Assembly: GCF_001522545.3 (NCBI RefSeq)
Contig: NC_031770.1
Location: 7,777,321-7,841,320 of the forward strand
Direction: 5' to 3'
Length of the DNA: 64,000 nt
Source of the DNA: Parus major
Lineage: Eukaryota > Chordata > Aves > Passeriformes > Paridae
Shown: positions 11,742 to 23,720 of the stretch, in pieces
Numbering within the stretch: position 1 is the first letter of the stretch
How the letters are laid out: each line of letters begins with the position of its first letter
Made by a program: the position numbers and the translations under genes
The notes under the pieces: model-generated
What the model was told of the DNA's origin: nothing
What the model saw: the letters and a program-made list of their open reading frames with translations, nothing else
The model's database searches: none

Positions 11742-13895
11742 TTTGTGTATCTGTAACGCAGCCCAGAAGCAGATTAGACAATAATCCTGAGATTTCTTAA
11801 TATTTACCTTGCAGAGGCCTTCTGCTCAAGAGAAGGTTTGTGCTAAGAGACATTTGCTCTAAGGCAGGCAGATTTAAAACAAAACAAACAAACAAACACA
11901 TAAAGCCTGAAAAATACATCCAGAAAACCCAAAGGAATAGTTAATAATTGAACAAAAAGTTGAATGTTTAAAGGCTGAAATGTTTTTTTCTTGTTGTCAT
12001 TCATGTCATATACTGTGGTATCCAAGACTCATGCATGGTCCCTGGGCTGGTCCTTGTTTCCTACCCTGCCCCAAATACTGTTATTTTTGCTTCTCTAGTG
12101 AGGGTGACAAGTGATAGCCAGAACAACAGCTTCTTAGAGCTATTTCTACATATTTCATACACTGTGGTTGAGGGCAGGGGGTGCTTCTCACAAAATGCCA
12201 TGCTAAGCTGAAGTGAGCTAAATAAACACCATTTTCCTACACAGTCACAGAAGGATGAACAAATATGAGAAAAGTGGGAAATAGACATTTAGATAATTAT
12301 AAAGTAGGGGGAAAAAAAAAACCAGACAAGTGAAAACAATGGAATTTGGATTCCTCTTGGAATCTCTACTTGGAAAAGAGCTGCTGGTTGCCCCTGCATC
12401 ACCTTGTATATGATGGGAGCTCTGAGCAGCTCAGCTAAATCTTGTGTCATTCAGCTGTGAGAGCCACCTGAATGGCCTTGTCCACAGAAACCTGTGCTGC
12501 TCTGAAAGGAAAAGACCTTTTGGATGAAAGTGACACTCTGCTGTTCCAGCAGTGCTGACAAACATCTTGTCAGAGTGTCACTGTGGTTGTTGACAGGCTG
12601 CTCTATGGTTCCTTCACATGCTTTGTGCCTTTTCCCAAGCCACAAAGTGATGCACACTCAGTAAGGAAGCAGAAGGTGGTAAAGAGGAAACTAACATGGT
12701 GGCATAATCCAATAATAAAGTCAAATTCTTCTCTACTCACTCCTTTCCACAACATTTCCACATCCCAAGTTACCATTGGAACAGCTGAGTAGGGTGGGAT
12801 TCCTTCCGTGTGCCAAATATTTTTGCTAAAATCTATCAAAAAGTCACTTTCCTCTTGTGCCACAAGGCACATTTCCATGTATTAAAAAAATACATACCTA
12901 ACTTTCTGCAGGCAAATGTAGTGTTCATTAACATCAGTTACAGACTCTCAGACTGAGTAAAGCCCCTGAGCCAAATGGTGGGAATACTGAGGAAGAATAC
13001 ACACAAATTGTTGTAATCCATGTGTGCCTGCACCATCTGTTTGCTTGTTTTCCCAGAAAATCACAAGTTTGATGCTTCGTCCCACTTCACTGCCTGATTT
13101 ATATTAGCAACCTTTGGAAAACTCCAGCTATACTTTATGCAAAGCTTCAGTGAGATTAATTACTTCACTCAGAGTCCAATTTATTTAGCAATTAGGAAAA
13201 ATTAGACAGTAGCTGGAGAGTCTGGTGTTTTGAAATGAAGGGCCAGAGTCCTCAGGTCCATTCCCAGGCTAAATGCTGGGTTTAGAACTTCATGATTTCA
13301 AAGTCTCCAAACAAGTACTTTACACTGCAATTGTTTTTGCATCATTCTGCCTCCAAACAACCTCTCCATTCAACCAGTGAGCATATTAATGATTGAAACA
13401 AATAAACAGGAATGTAAATCTTTGTCATAGTTTGATGCTGGCAAATGCCAGGCACCCATGAAAGTCTCTCACTCACACTCGCCTGCCTCAGCCAAGCAGA
13501 GGAAAGAGAAAAATGTAATGAAGACTTCATGAGTTGAGATAAGGACTGGGAGTAAACATTCCAGGGGTAAAACAGGGTCAGCCTAGAGGTACAAAGTGAA
13601 TTTATTACTAAAAAAAAATCAGAGGAAGATAATGAAAAATAAAATAAAGCCCTTAAAAACACCTTTTCTTCTCCCAACCCTCCCTCCTTCCCACTGACAA
13701 TGCAAAGAGAGACAGGGCATGGGGGTTTTGGTCAGTTCATCACTGAGATTTTCTTCCCCTGATCTGGGAGAGGAGTCCTTCCCCTGTGAGACCATGGGAG
13801 ACAGCTCTCCACAAACCTGTCTGACATGGGGCCTCTCACGAGCAGCAGTCCTCCCAAAACTGCTGGAATGATCCACCTGCTGTGGCATGGGCACC
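11742..13895. other. Intergenic, no gene recognised
   Basis: A short AAAC run near 11877-11895 and A-rich tracts are present. No coding exon is recognised. Confidence 0.55.
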
Positions 13896-14154
13896 CCCAG
13901 GGGCTGTGGGTGGATCTCTGCATCCCCATGGATCCCCAGGGGCTGTGGGTGGATCTCTGCATCCCNNNNNNNNNNNNNNNNNNNNNNNNNNNNNNNNNNN
14001 NNNNNNNNNNNNNNNNNNNNNNNNNNNNNNNNNNNNNNNNNNNNNNNNNNNNNNNNNNNNNNNNNNNNNNNNNNNNNNNNNNNNNNNNNNNNNNNATGGA
14101 TCCCCAGGGGCTGTGGGTGGATCTCTGCATCCCCATGGATCCCCAGGGGCTGCA
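13896..14154. repeat. 39-bp minisatellite interrupted by a gap
   Basis: Tandem units of 39 bases, each with a GGATCC core, occur on both sides of an N-run. The last visible unit drifts (ctgtggg becomes ctgcagg). Because 39 is 13 codons, all frames stay open through the array, so the long open frames here are artefacts. The real copy number is hidden. Confidence 0.85.
13966..14095. other. Assembly gap (130 N) inside minisatellite
   Basis: A run of 130 Ns flanked by the same 39-bp repeat on both sides, as expected where an assembler could not size a tandem array. Confidence 0.98.
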
Positions 14155-16559
14155 GGGCACAGCTGCCTCACCATGCTCATCACCACAGGCTGTAGAGGAA
14201 TCCCAGCTCTGGTGCTTGGGACACCTCTTGCCCCTCCTTCTCCACTGACCTTGGTGTTTCCATGTTGTTTCCCTCACATATTCTCATCTTCTCCTCTTCT
14301 CTGTCTAGGAAAAAAAAACCAAAAAACACAACTGTGTCCCCTGTTGTTCTGATTTTCTTCTTAAATATGTTATCACAGAGACATTACCAACATCTCTATT
14401 TGGCCCAGCCTTATTCAGCAGCATGTCCACCTTCAGACCCATCAGGGTTTGGCTCTGCCAGACCTGGTGGAAGCTTCTAGCAGCTTCTCACAGAAGCCAC
14501 CTCTGTGGCCCCCCATCTAGCTAAAACCATACCATGCAATCCCAATACAGTGTTTTCCATGATAGTTTACAGCAGCAACTTTTCTATCTCAGCCTGAATT
14601 TGTCACACTGGTGACACTAGTCCCAGGAAATGCCTTGTGATGCTGTGTTGAATGTTGTGACACCACTGGGGAATCATCAGTTAACGTTATTAAGGAGAAA
14701 GCTTGTCCCCTGCAGAAATCACACATCTGAATCATGTACATACACTTGCTGCATATACCCCACAGCTTTAGAGCCCTTAGACTACCACACTAGCCCTTGC
14801 TGCAGTGGGCCAGGGTACTGGGACAGTCATTGAGGCTCTAGACCCACTCCTGAACTTCCACTCTGCCCAAGGACCATTCCCAGCACCGCTGGTTTTGTTC
14901 TCTATTCGATGACAATCCACAGCTACAAAGCACAGCCTTGAACAGCACATATAAATCACATTGTTTCACAGGGCTCTGGTGTTCTCTGAGAAACAGCTTG
15001 ACACAGACAGCACAATTCCTTGGAGCACAGGAGATGAACTACTGCTGTACAGAAGCTTGCACTGAGCACGCAGCACACATCTGGAGTTATCAAGGCTCTG
15101 ATGCCAGCTTGCCTTGAGTCAATGGGGAGAGACAGCTCTGCAGCAGATGAGGTTTTGGCCTAAAGGAATATAAATATCTGGATATCATATTGCTTGATTA
15201 GCCTAATAGATAACTTCTTGTGAGACAGCTGAACAAAGTCTTACAGAGATCATGAACATACTGAATGCAGAGCTCCCTTTAGTGTCTCAGCTTTTCTTCA
15301 GGGGCATTTAAGGTTAATGTGGCCCATTTTAGGGATAGTTTTAACATGGCTCTGATGTGCACAGTTTCCTTTGCCTCTCTCTCCACACTAACTATATTTA
15401 CATTTTTGTGACAAAATTTAACAGGTGAACTGGATCTGATTTCCTCATTGTTGTTCTGGTTGCACCCTTTCAGGACATTAAAAATCCCTTAGTGTATTTT
15501 CAAATATTAGACTGGCTGTTCAAAACAAAGCCAAGCAAAGTATTTATTGTGAAATCCTTAATCCTCTCTGCTGTCTGCAGACATCGGGGACTTTCCCATC
15601 TTCTTCAAGTTTTCTGGAAGGAATGCCACAGTAGTGGCTCTTTTACCCCAGGCTTATTTTACATTCACAGGTTTCTTTCCTTACCTTCTTTTTCCAGAGC
15701 TAAGTGCCCACTAGCTCACAAGAGCTCAGCCTTGTGAATGTGCATTGGGGACACACAGTCTAAGTTTTCTGCAAACCCCCTACACTCTTCATGACCTTTG
15801 ACAGCCTCTGATGGTGTCATCTGCTGGGGACTATGCAATGTGTCCCACTACAGACCCTGGAAAACGTCAGCTAAGTGAGTAAGTCCGGAGGTGAAGAAGA
15901 CAGGTGATGTGCCACACTTTTCCTTTCCTTCTGGAGAACTGGAAAGCAGAATAACTGCTTCCTCAGGTGTGAGTGCTTCAGAGCAGTGAGGAGGCAGCAT
16001 CAGCAAAGGATACCAGGTCTATAAGGATTTACTGCCATTTTTCCGGTCTGATTCCCTAAGAGGGCAAGGAAAGCTGTCAGGGGTCCTCTGATTTACGGCT
16101 ATTCACTGTGTGTCCCTCCTGCTGGAGCTACTGCAGCTGCAGTCCTAAAGACAATAGCCAGAGAGAGACACACAGAGAAAGGTTCCCGGGGAAAGCACAT
16201 CACCCTCCTTCCTCCCCCTCCTTTCCAGTGGGAGGTTTGTATTTTGCTTCTGTGGCACATCAGGTGCAGGCTGCTGCTGACCAGCACGGGCAAAACCCAG
16301 AGAGCAAGGGCAAACCAGGGTTTTTATGTTCCAAACTCAGGCTTGCTAACAAAGCCACTCTGACAATTCCGTGCATTCAGGGGGTTTAAGGCAGAGGAAC
16401 CCCAAAAGGGCTGTGCTCTATTGTCTCCAGATCGTGCTGCCTCTTTAAAATCAGAAATGCACGGACAGCTTCAAGGTGCCTCCCACTGAGCAAAGGCTTT
16501 AGATGCAGGCACAGAGGCAGAGGAGCCATCCTCCCCTGAGCACAGGGCTAACCTGAATG
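14155..16559. other. Intergenic upstream of PROKR1
   Basis: No recognised gene. From about 16090 the sequence becomes more GC-rich and could hold the PROKR1 promoter. A weak TATA-like CTTTAAAATC is at about 16443. Confidence 0.5.
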
Positions 16560-16700
16560 GGAGAGAAAGGAGCGCTCAGCGGAGTCCTTGGGCTACTTCC
16601 AGTGATCCTTTCCTCCTGGAACAGCAGCACGTGCAGAGGAGAAACCTGGCGGCTCTCCACAGGGTGCCTCAGACCTCCGAGAAGATGAGCTCAACTGCAG
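16560..16700 (+). other. PROKR1: Candidate 5' non-coding exon of PROKR1
   Basis: A moderately GC-rich stretch ends in a good splice donor, CTGCAG|GTACCC (exon end 16700). It contains ATG at 16685. Spliced to the acceptor at 18187 this makes a 9-codon upstream frame ending TGA at 18199-18201. The left edge is a guess. The exon is inferred from the donor and the matching acceptor, not from transcript data. Confidence 0.4.
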
Positions 16701-18187
16701 GTACCCTTTGCTGATAGCGTGATGTCAGTTTGTGGATGGTTGTGTTGTCTGTATTTATTTTATATCTCTTTTGGTATTTAGCAGCGAAATCTGACACAGA
16801 TGCTGCCCCTTGCTTTGGACAACAGATTTTGCATTCGAGTGTTTATTTAGCACTTCTCTTAGATGAATGTTTATCTTTCCAGGCAGCTGTGGAGATGTCT
16901 CCTAAAGCAGCTCCTTGTCAGAACTGTTTGGTTTCAGGCTTTGGCTTTCTGTTATTCTGTTCTGCAATGCTCAGTTTGAAAAACAACGTGGTGACCAAAG
17001 TTGTAAAAGAGAGTTTCTGATAGATATTTGTCAAGTGTCGGTACATCAGGGTCCGAGGGTGGTTCCAGGGAAAGAAGGGAGCAACAGCTCCACTACGGAG
17101 ATTATCCTTTGTAGCCGTGACTGCTATTGTTCACTAGAGTTTGATACCCCAGGACTGGCTGCCTGAGGGCAGAAAAAGCAGTAATGCTCCCTGATCCTCT
17201 GCTGGGATGAGGTGAGACTGTCCTAACATCCAGGAGTCTGGTGTGAAGATTCCTAGATGGATCATGGGAGGAGAGAAGAAGATGCCCTCTTAGCATTTTG
17301 ATACTGAGAGGCAAAAATAAGGAGTAGATGAGATTTCTTTTTCCCCTCTGTGTGGAAAAAAAATAATTGTTTTTAATATTTGGTACATTTAGCAGTACAA
17401 AGACAGGAGCCTGCTCCTCCCCAGCATCAAAAATGCAAGGCACTGTCTTGCTTACAGAAGATTTTCCCTTTCACCTTTCATTCCCTGTGGAAACACTTTC
17501 CCTGTGAATGGCAGATCTGCCATCACAGCTAAGCTCTACAAGCTGGTTCACGGGACAAAATTCGTGTCTCTGCAAATTGGCAGAGCTTCACCTCTTTGAC
17601 AGAAGTGATAATGGATTATGCTGGCAGGAAATTTTATCCTCAATTAATGGCTGCCAAAAGGGAAAGTGCTGGATTTAGTATTTTCTTGGATCTTTGCAAC
17701 TCTTACTTCATTAAGAAATGTATTTAGAAGCAAGGACATCAGTTCTCTTTTCGTTCTCCTCTACGACATCACTCTGAAACAACCAAAATAAAGCATAAAC
17801 TTTGTCCAAAAGGCACATCAAATGCTTTACAGCACACTGAGTTGTCATTTTAGTGTCTTTTACCTTGCAGAATGATGACAGCACCATGGGCTTGCGGGCC
17901 AGTGGAGGCTTAAACTAGACTTTACATTCCTCCTATATTGTCATTTCACTGCCTGATGAAAATTTCATTGCTGGTAAATAAAACTGCTGCTGTAACAAAC
18001 AGTGCACGAAGCAACTAGAAGCATTTATTTTGTGAGAACAGAAGCTTCCCTTCACAGGGTATTTCTTCCTTCTGTGCACATGCAGCAACAGATCTGTGGG
18101 GCAGTAAGGTGGCTATTGCTTTCCTTCAAGATCAGTACTTTTGCTGTCATCCTTTCAGGAAACATTTTCCTCTTTTTGTTTCCACAG

Positions 18188-18362
18188 AAGGAGATAAGTG
18201 AGGCTGTTGTCCTAGAATCTTCTGGGGACAAAGACAAGGTTGCTCACTGCTCAAAAGGAAGCTTTGGGTGAGGGCTCTCTCCTGCCATTCTTGTGCCCTG
18301 CCACACTGAGCTGACACAACACCGAGGGCCAGCCAAACTGCACATGCCAGAAGAAGACAGGC
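18188..18362 (+). other. PROKR1: 5' UTR part of PROKR1 first coding exon
   Basis: A pyrimidine-rich acceptor (TTTTTGTTTCCACAG, ending 18187) precedes 175 bases of leader before the receptor ATG at 18363. This implies at least one upstream non-coding exon. Confidence 0.55.
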
Positions 18363-18859
18363 ATGGCCACGGAGCAAACTGAACACAGCCTAAACGCTAC
18401 CACCCGCCTCAACTTTGCTGCAATCTACAACACCCACGATGGGGATTTCACCTCCTTGCGAAACTTCTCTTTCCCTTTCAACTTCACTTACGGCGATTAT
18501 GACCTGCCACTGGACAGTGAAGATGACATGACCAAAACCCGCACCTTCTTCACAGCCAAGATTGTGATCGGGGTTGCTCTGGTTGGCATCATGCTGGTCT
18601 GTGGCATTGGCAACTTCATCTTCATCGCTGCTCTCGCCCGCTACAAGAAGCTGCGAAACCTCACCAACCTGCTGTTTGCCAACCTGGCCATCTCAGACTT
18701 CATCGTGGCCATCGTGTGCTGCCCCTTTGAGATGGACTACTACGTGGTGCAGCAGCTGTCCTGGGAGCATGGCCATGTCCTCTGTGCCTCAGTCAACTAC
18801 CTACGAACTGTCTCCTTCTACGTTTCGACCAATGCTCTCCTGGCCATAGCTGTTGACAG
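18363..18859 (+). CDS. PROKR1: PROKR1 coding exon 1
   Basis: Encodes residues 1-165 plus two bases of R166: the glycosylated N-terminus, TM1, TM2 and TM3 up to the DRY motif. Donor is GACAG|GTAAGT. Unspliced reading meets TAA at once, giving a 166-aa truncated product. Confidence 0.95.
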
Positions 18860-21800
18860 GTAAGTGGGATGCTACTGACCGCACAAAAATGTGGCCACAG
18901 CTCCCGAGGTTCCAAACCATGTCCTCCAGTGCCACATCCATACTTTCTGTGAGCTAGTCCCTGGGCAGCTTGTTTTGATGCCTGACCACTTTTTCAGTGA
19001 GGATTTTTTTTCCCAATTGTGCTGCAGTCCTGGGAGACTGCCTTTTACTCCAGGAATTTTAATGATTTAATTTAATTGTATCTTTTCTCAAGACTCTTCT
19101 CTCAGCCTGATGCACCATGGACTCTGACAGACCAAGGCACTTGAGGATCAGCCTCATGCTGGCATAAGTCTGACATGACTGGCTCACAGAAAACCAGAGA
19201 CCTGCTCACTAAACTCTTTACAGAAAGGTCATCATCACAAAACCTCTTTCATGTACAAACACAACACACATCTCTGTAGACCCTCTGCACACACATATGT
19301 GACTCCCACCACTCCTTTCTCTCTTCTTTTCCCCAAATTCTCTCATGTGCCATTTCAAACTTTAGTATAGTGTTGCAGTTTACAGTCCCTGATGCAGAAG
19401 TCAGCTCAGGAGTAGTTAGCCCTGCTGAAGGCTGTACAGATACAGCTTGTGTATGGTTGATCCAGCTGTTCCTGACATCAACAGAACTCTGTGAAAAGAC
19501 TCTGGAGAAGTTCAGAGTTTTTTTGCCTTTGGCTCCTACATAACAACTCCTTAACAAGCATCTATCAGAATATCCTTTCAACAGCAGCTGAGGACTCAGG
19601 GTAAAGCTTCTAAACACTACCATGTATGCATTACCATTTTCTATCAGTTTTTCAGCTTCTACAAAGTTTTCTTGGAAAGCTGTGCTAGTGCATCCCAGGT
19701 TGATGAAGTAACATGGGTCATGGCGCCCTTATGTCTGCTAAGAAATCAGATTTATAGCATATCTTCCCACACATCTTTAAAAACAAGCCTGGTAAAGATT
19801 AATTACTGAAGCTTGTTGTAAGAACACTCTGTTTTGGTTTCATTGCTTTTCTTTTTCTTTTTTTTTTTGCAAGCTATTGACCTGGTAAACAGAGAGAAAC
19901 CTCATTGTTTAACAATCACCTAGTCCATGTTAGTTATGTCATGTGGATTGTTGACTTCTGTCTCTAAAAAGAACAGGCTCCCAAGAAAAGTCTTCCCATG
20001 CTTAGATAATTCAAAAGGAATCAGCCCTGTAAAGCAAGCAATTCTGTCCCACTGAGGATTTCCTTCAGGGAGAGCTCTCTTTCTTCTTCCTCCATCTCTA
20101 TTCACATGAAAAAATAGGAATTTCACTTTTTTAAGCCCACACCTACACTAGAAAAAATACAACATCTGAAAAAGAAGAGTGCATAATAAGGGTCCAATGT
20201 CCACACTGCAAATATTTAGCTGGGTCCCCTGGACCAAACACCCATGGACACTTAGTGTGTTTTAGGTACACTTTTGGAGCACATCTTCCAGAACACTTTC
20301 ATCTGAATTCAGTTCATAAACTGCAAGACCACTCTATGGTAACAGCCCAAGTGTGGTAAGCAATTACAACCCACCACAAAATCTTCCTCCTGACTGTGTT
20401 GGGCAGATTGATCCCATCCAGCCAAGTGTTCTGCTGAGCAGATATGCATATTTATGCATACATACACATACACTGTGCCACTACATACTTCCCCAGGACC
20501 TGATCTAAAAATGTTAACATACCTGCTCCACAATGAGGCTGATTCATTCTCCTGTCCCCTGACATTTACCCTGAACTATTAAGAGCCATGAACAATTCAT
20601 CTGCTTCCAAGATCTGGCTGATGAAAAGTGCTGCTGACTTTCCATTTTATTTTAGAATGAATATATCTTATGGATGCTATTCTATGTATTGAATATATAC
20701 AAATGGAATAGACTCCAAAGGAATGAGACATTCCACTTTTTGAAACAATACTTTGGGTTAAACACAGTTGTACTGGGATCTCTGAAAAAAATATCTTCCT
20801 AGCAGAATACCACAACCTTGCAACTTTACAGTCCCAAGCAGTGCAAATAGCTAACTTCAGTTTTCTGTTTTGCCATATTACTTAATACTGTGCCTTTAAG
20901 GTGAATAAGCAATGGTCACCTCCAGAACCTCCAGAACATGCACAGAAAGGGTTTGCATGGGCAGAAAATAGATACACACTCCTCTAGAGTATGCATCTAT
21001 AAAATAGGTACACATCCTGTAGGTGGCTTAAAATCATGTTCACCTGCAACCATACATGAACATCACCTTCAGGTCTTTGCACCCCATGGAATAACCACAG
21101 AAATAAGAAAAACACTGTGATACATATTTAACCTCCTTATAAAAAGAGCTATTTAAGTAGCTCTCTGCCAAGGAAAACATTTTCCTGATTCTACATGTTT
21201 GTCTTTTCTTCCCTGAACCTGACTAGAAGTGTAATACTGCATTTTTCAAACTCTTGCTCCTGTTTAAAAGGAAAAGTTGTGATACGAAATTGTAACTCAG
21301 CTCTTGGCTGCTACTTCACAGAATGTTCTTACAGATGATTATGTCCTTACGTACAAATATGTTCAGGCTCTCCCCTCAGGAATGACAGCAATTTCCTCCT
21401 GCCTGATTCTGTTTGCGTGTATTTTGAAGTGTGTTCTGATCAACAGTGTTTTCAGACTTCATTTTGAATTTATTTTTCCGTTCTAGGTATCTGGCCATTG
21501 TTCACCCACTGAAACCACGCATGAATTATCAAACAGCAACTTTCCTCATTGCCTTGGTCTGGGTCGTCTCCATAATTGTAGCTATTCCATCTGCATACTT
21601 CGCTACTGAAACCGTGTTGTTTATAGTGAAAAACCAGGAGAAAATTTTCTGTGGCCAAATTTGGCCAGTTGACCAGCAGATGTACTATAAATCATACTTT
21701 CTCTTCATCTTTGGCATTGAATTTGTGGTACCTGTGATTACAATGACCTTGTGTTACGCCAGGATCTCTCAGGAGCTTTGGTTTAAAACCGTCCCAGGAT

Positions 21801-22183
21801 TTCAGACAGAACAAATCAGAAAGAGGCTTCGGTGCAGAAGGAAAACTGTTATGGTACTAATGTGCATCCTGACTGCCTATGTTCTCTGCTGGGCACCTTT
21901 CTATGGCTTCACAATTGTCCGGGACTTCTTCCCCAACATCTTGGTGAAGGAGAAGCATTATCTCACTGCCTTTTACATAGTTGAGTGCATCGCCATGAGC
22001 AACAGCATGATAAACACCATGTTTTTCCTAACCGTGAAAAACAACACCATGAAGTACTTCAAGAAGATCATGCTGCTCAGATGGAGGTCAACGTATAAGG
22101 GAAGCAAATCCAGCACAGATTTGGACCTGAGAACAAGTGCAATGCCAATCACAGAGGAAGTAGACTGCATAAAACTACAATAA
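18363..22183 (+). CDS. PROKR1: Prokineticin receptor 1 (two coding exons, 397 aa)
   Basis: Class A GPCR for prokineticins, acting at the plasma membrane and known in the family to couple mainly to Gq. Exons 18363-18859 and 21487-22183 join in frame to 397 codons plus stop (human is 393 aa). Seen in the translation: N-glycosylation sequons at N11, N34 and N40; GN in TM1 (83-84); LAISD in TM2 (108-112); disulfide cysteines C141 and C221; DRY at 165-167; CWAP in TM6 (300-303). The usual TM7 NPxxY is replaced by NSMIN (338-342), a prokineticin-receptor hallmark. The C-terminus [10 protein letters not shown] matches PROKR1 rather than PROKR2. The start has the N-terminal length expected for the family and lies 175 bases after a good acceptor. 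The gene is convergent with APLF. Confidence 0.96.
18860..21486 (+). other. PROKR1: PROKR1 intron, splits the DRY motif
   Basis: Phase-2 GT-AG intron of 2627 bases between AG and G of the Arg codon of DRY. It ends in a pyrimidine-rich TTTTTCCGTTCTAG acceptor. No exon or full repeat is recognised inside it. Confidence 0.85.
21487..22183 (+). CDS. PROKR1: PROKR1 coding exon 2
   Basis: Encodes R166(part)-Q397: intracellular loop 2, TM4 to TM7 and the cytoplasmic tail, ending in TAA at 22181-22183. It includes the basic third loop ([11 protein letters not shown]) and CWAPFYGF. Confidence 0.96.
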
Positions 22184-23720
22184 ACTTTCTGAGGTTCTAA
22201 TCTCACTTTTTTTTTGGAGGGGGGTAAGGAGGAAATCATACCTTCTCAGAAGCTTCTTCCTTGTCTGTGGGAATACCCACCAGTGAGAGCTCTCAAAGCA
22301 GCAGCCGACTTTGCGTTCCCACCAGAACTCTTCTCACTGGACTGCTAGATAATGCTTAAGCTTGAATGGATGCTGTGCTTCAGTTTATACATCTCTCATT
22401 TTGGGATGTAGACACTCATTTTAGAGTTGTTTAATGAGAACAAAGATTGCACTAGAGCATATTACAATGATGGAAAAGTCGAGTGCTGATCCTAGCAGTG
22501 ATGCTTCTTTGTTTCTTAAGAGAAACCTCTTAACCCTTTTGAGCTTATGACTCATACCTTTAAGCTATTTGGTGTCCTTTTCTTTCTGCTCAGAAGAGAA
22601 AGGATACCAAAAAAAGCCTATTTTGACTCCTGTCACTCTTTAACCTCTCAGTTTACCCCTCCTGATGAAGCTTATTGAAGTCTACAGACCACCAGCTTTC
22701 TATTGTCATTGGACAATATGCACAGCATGTTCTTATGAAAGGCACATACTCTGAAAGCTAAAACCTGCTTTACAGCCAAGTGAAAACCTCAAGTCTCTTC
22801 CTATTAAACCTTGTTTAAGAATGCTTTATCAATATTCCACTCTTTAGTTTTATGGAGAGTGTTACTCTGTCTGCTATGTATTTGGAAATGCCACAGATAC
22901 ATATGAAAAGGATCTCTTCCCTCACCTCCAGGCACCCTATGGCCAGCTTCTGCTGCCTTGAGATGCTGAGCTCATCACAGAACCAATCCCAAAATTGTAG
23001 AAGTTGGGAATAACATCTCCACATTATCTAGCCCACCCCTCTGCACACATGGGCCAGGATTGTGTCCAGCTAGGCTTTGACTGACCAGGGAATGCTGACA
23101 GTCTCCCTGGATCACCTGTGTCAGTGTTCAACAGCTCTCACTCAGTAAAAAAGTGCTTTCTTATGTTCAGATGGAATTTCATGTGTTTTACCTTGCTTGT
23201 CAGTGGGATCCATATGAAACTACAGCATGGTGGTGGGAAAAATCCAACCAGACATTTTGCCAAGTCTGTGTGCACCTTCATGATAAAGGATAAGTGAAGC
23301 CAAAATACCAGGGAGATCCTGAGATGATCCATCTTTCTGGGAGCAAGACAGGCTTAGGCTTCAGGGAGCCAGTCTCTGGTTGAGCTGAGTAGCTTATTGT
23401 CTGCTCAGATATGAGGCAACAACTCTAGATGAATTCTGCATTTCCTTCTGTGCTTCTTTTACTGTTCTGATTTAGTGCAACTCCAATCTGGATGTTTCTT
23501 AACTGGTAATTGTGACAAAGCAGGTGACAGTAACAGTAATACCTACTTGTTTCAACTACACATATTGTGGACTTCTGTGTATGGAAATAAAATCTTCTCT
23601 GTCATGATGACAAATGCTTCCTGTTTTAAAGTGTGTGGTTGTGCCTACTTTTGGAGTAAATGGTTTATTTACTTGTCTATTTGTGAATTTAAAGTGAGCA
23701 GCAAATCCCGCAAATAAAAC
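22184..23720 (+). other. PROKR1: Probable 3' UTR of PROKR1
   Basis: Downstream of the stop, AATAAA occurs at 23586-23591 and 23713-23718, either of which could end a 1.4-1.5 kb UTR. A CR1 fragment (about 23005-23260, antisense) would be embedded in it. No transcript evidence is available. Confidence 0.4.
23005..23260 (-). mobile_element. CR1 LINE 3' fragment
   Basis: On the minus strand it reads as a diverged CR1 tail containing the familiar TTCCATCTGAACATAAG and GTCAAAGCCTAGCTGGACAC blocks. It is 5'-truncated, as is usual for CR1. Confidence 0.65.

Noticed and set aside
13732..14352. Several long overlapping open frames on both strands
   Set aside because: They exist because a 39-bp repeat and Ns contain no stops in most frames.
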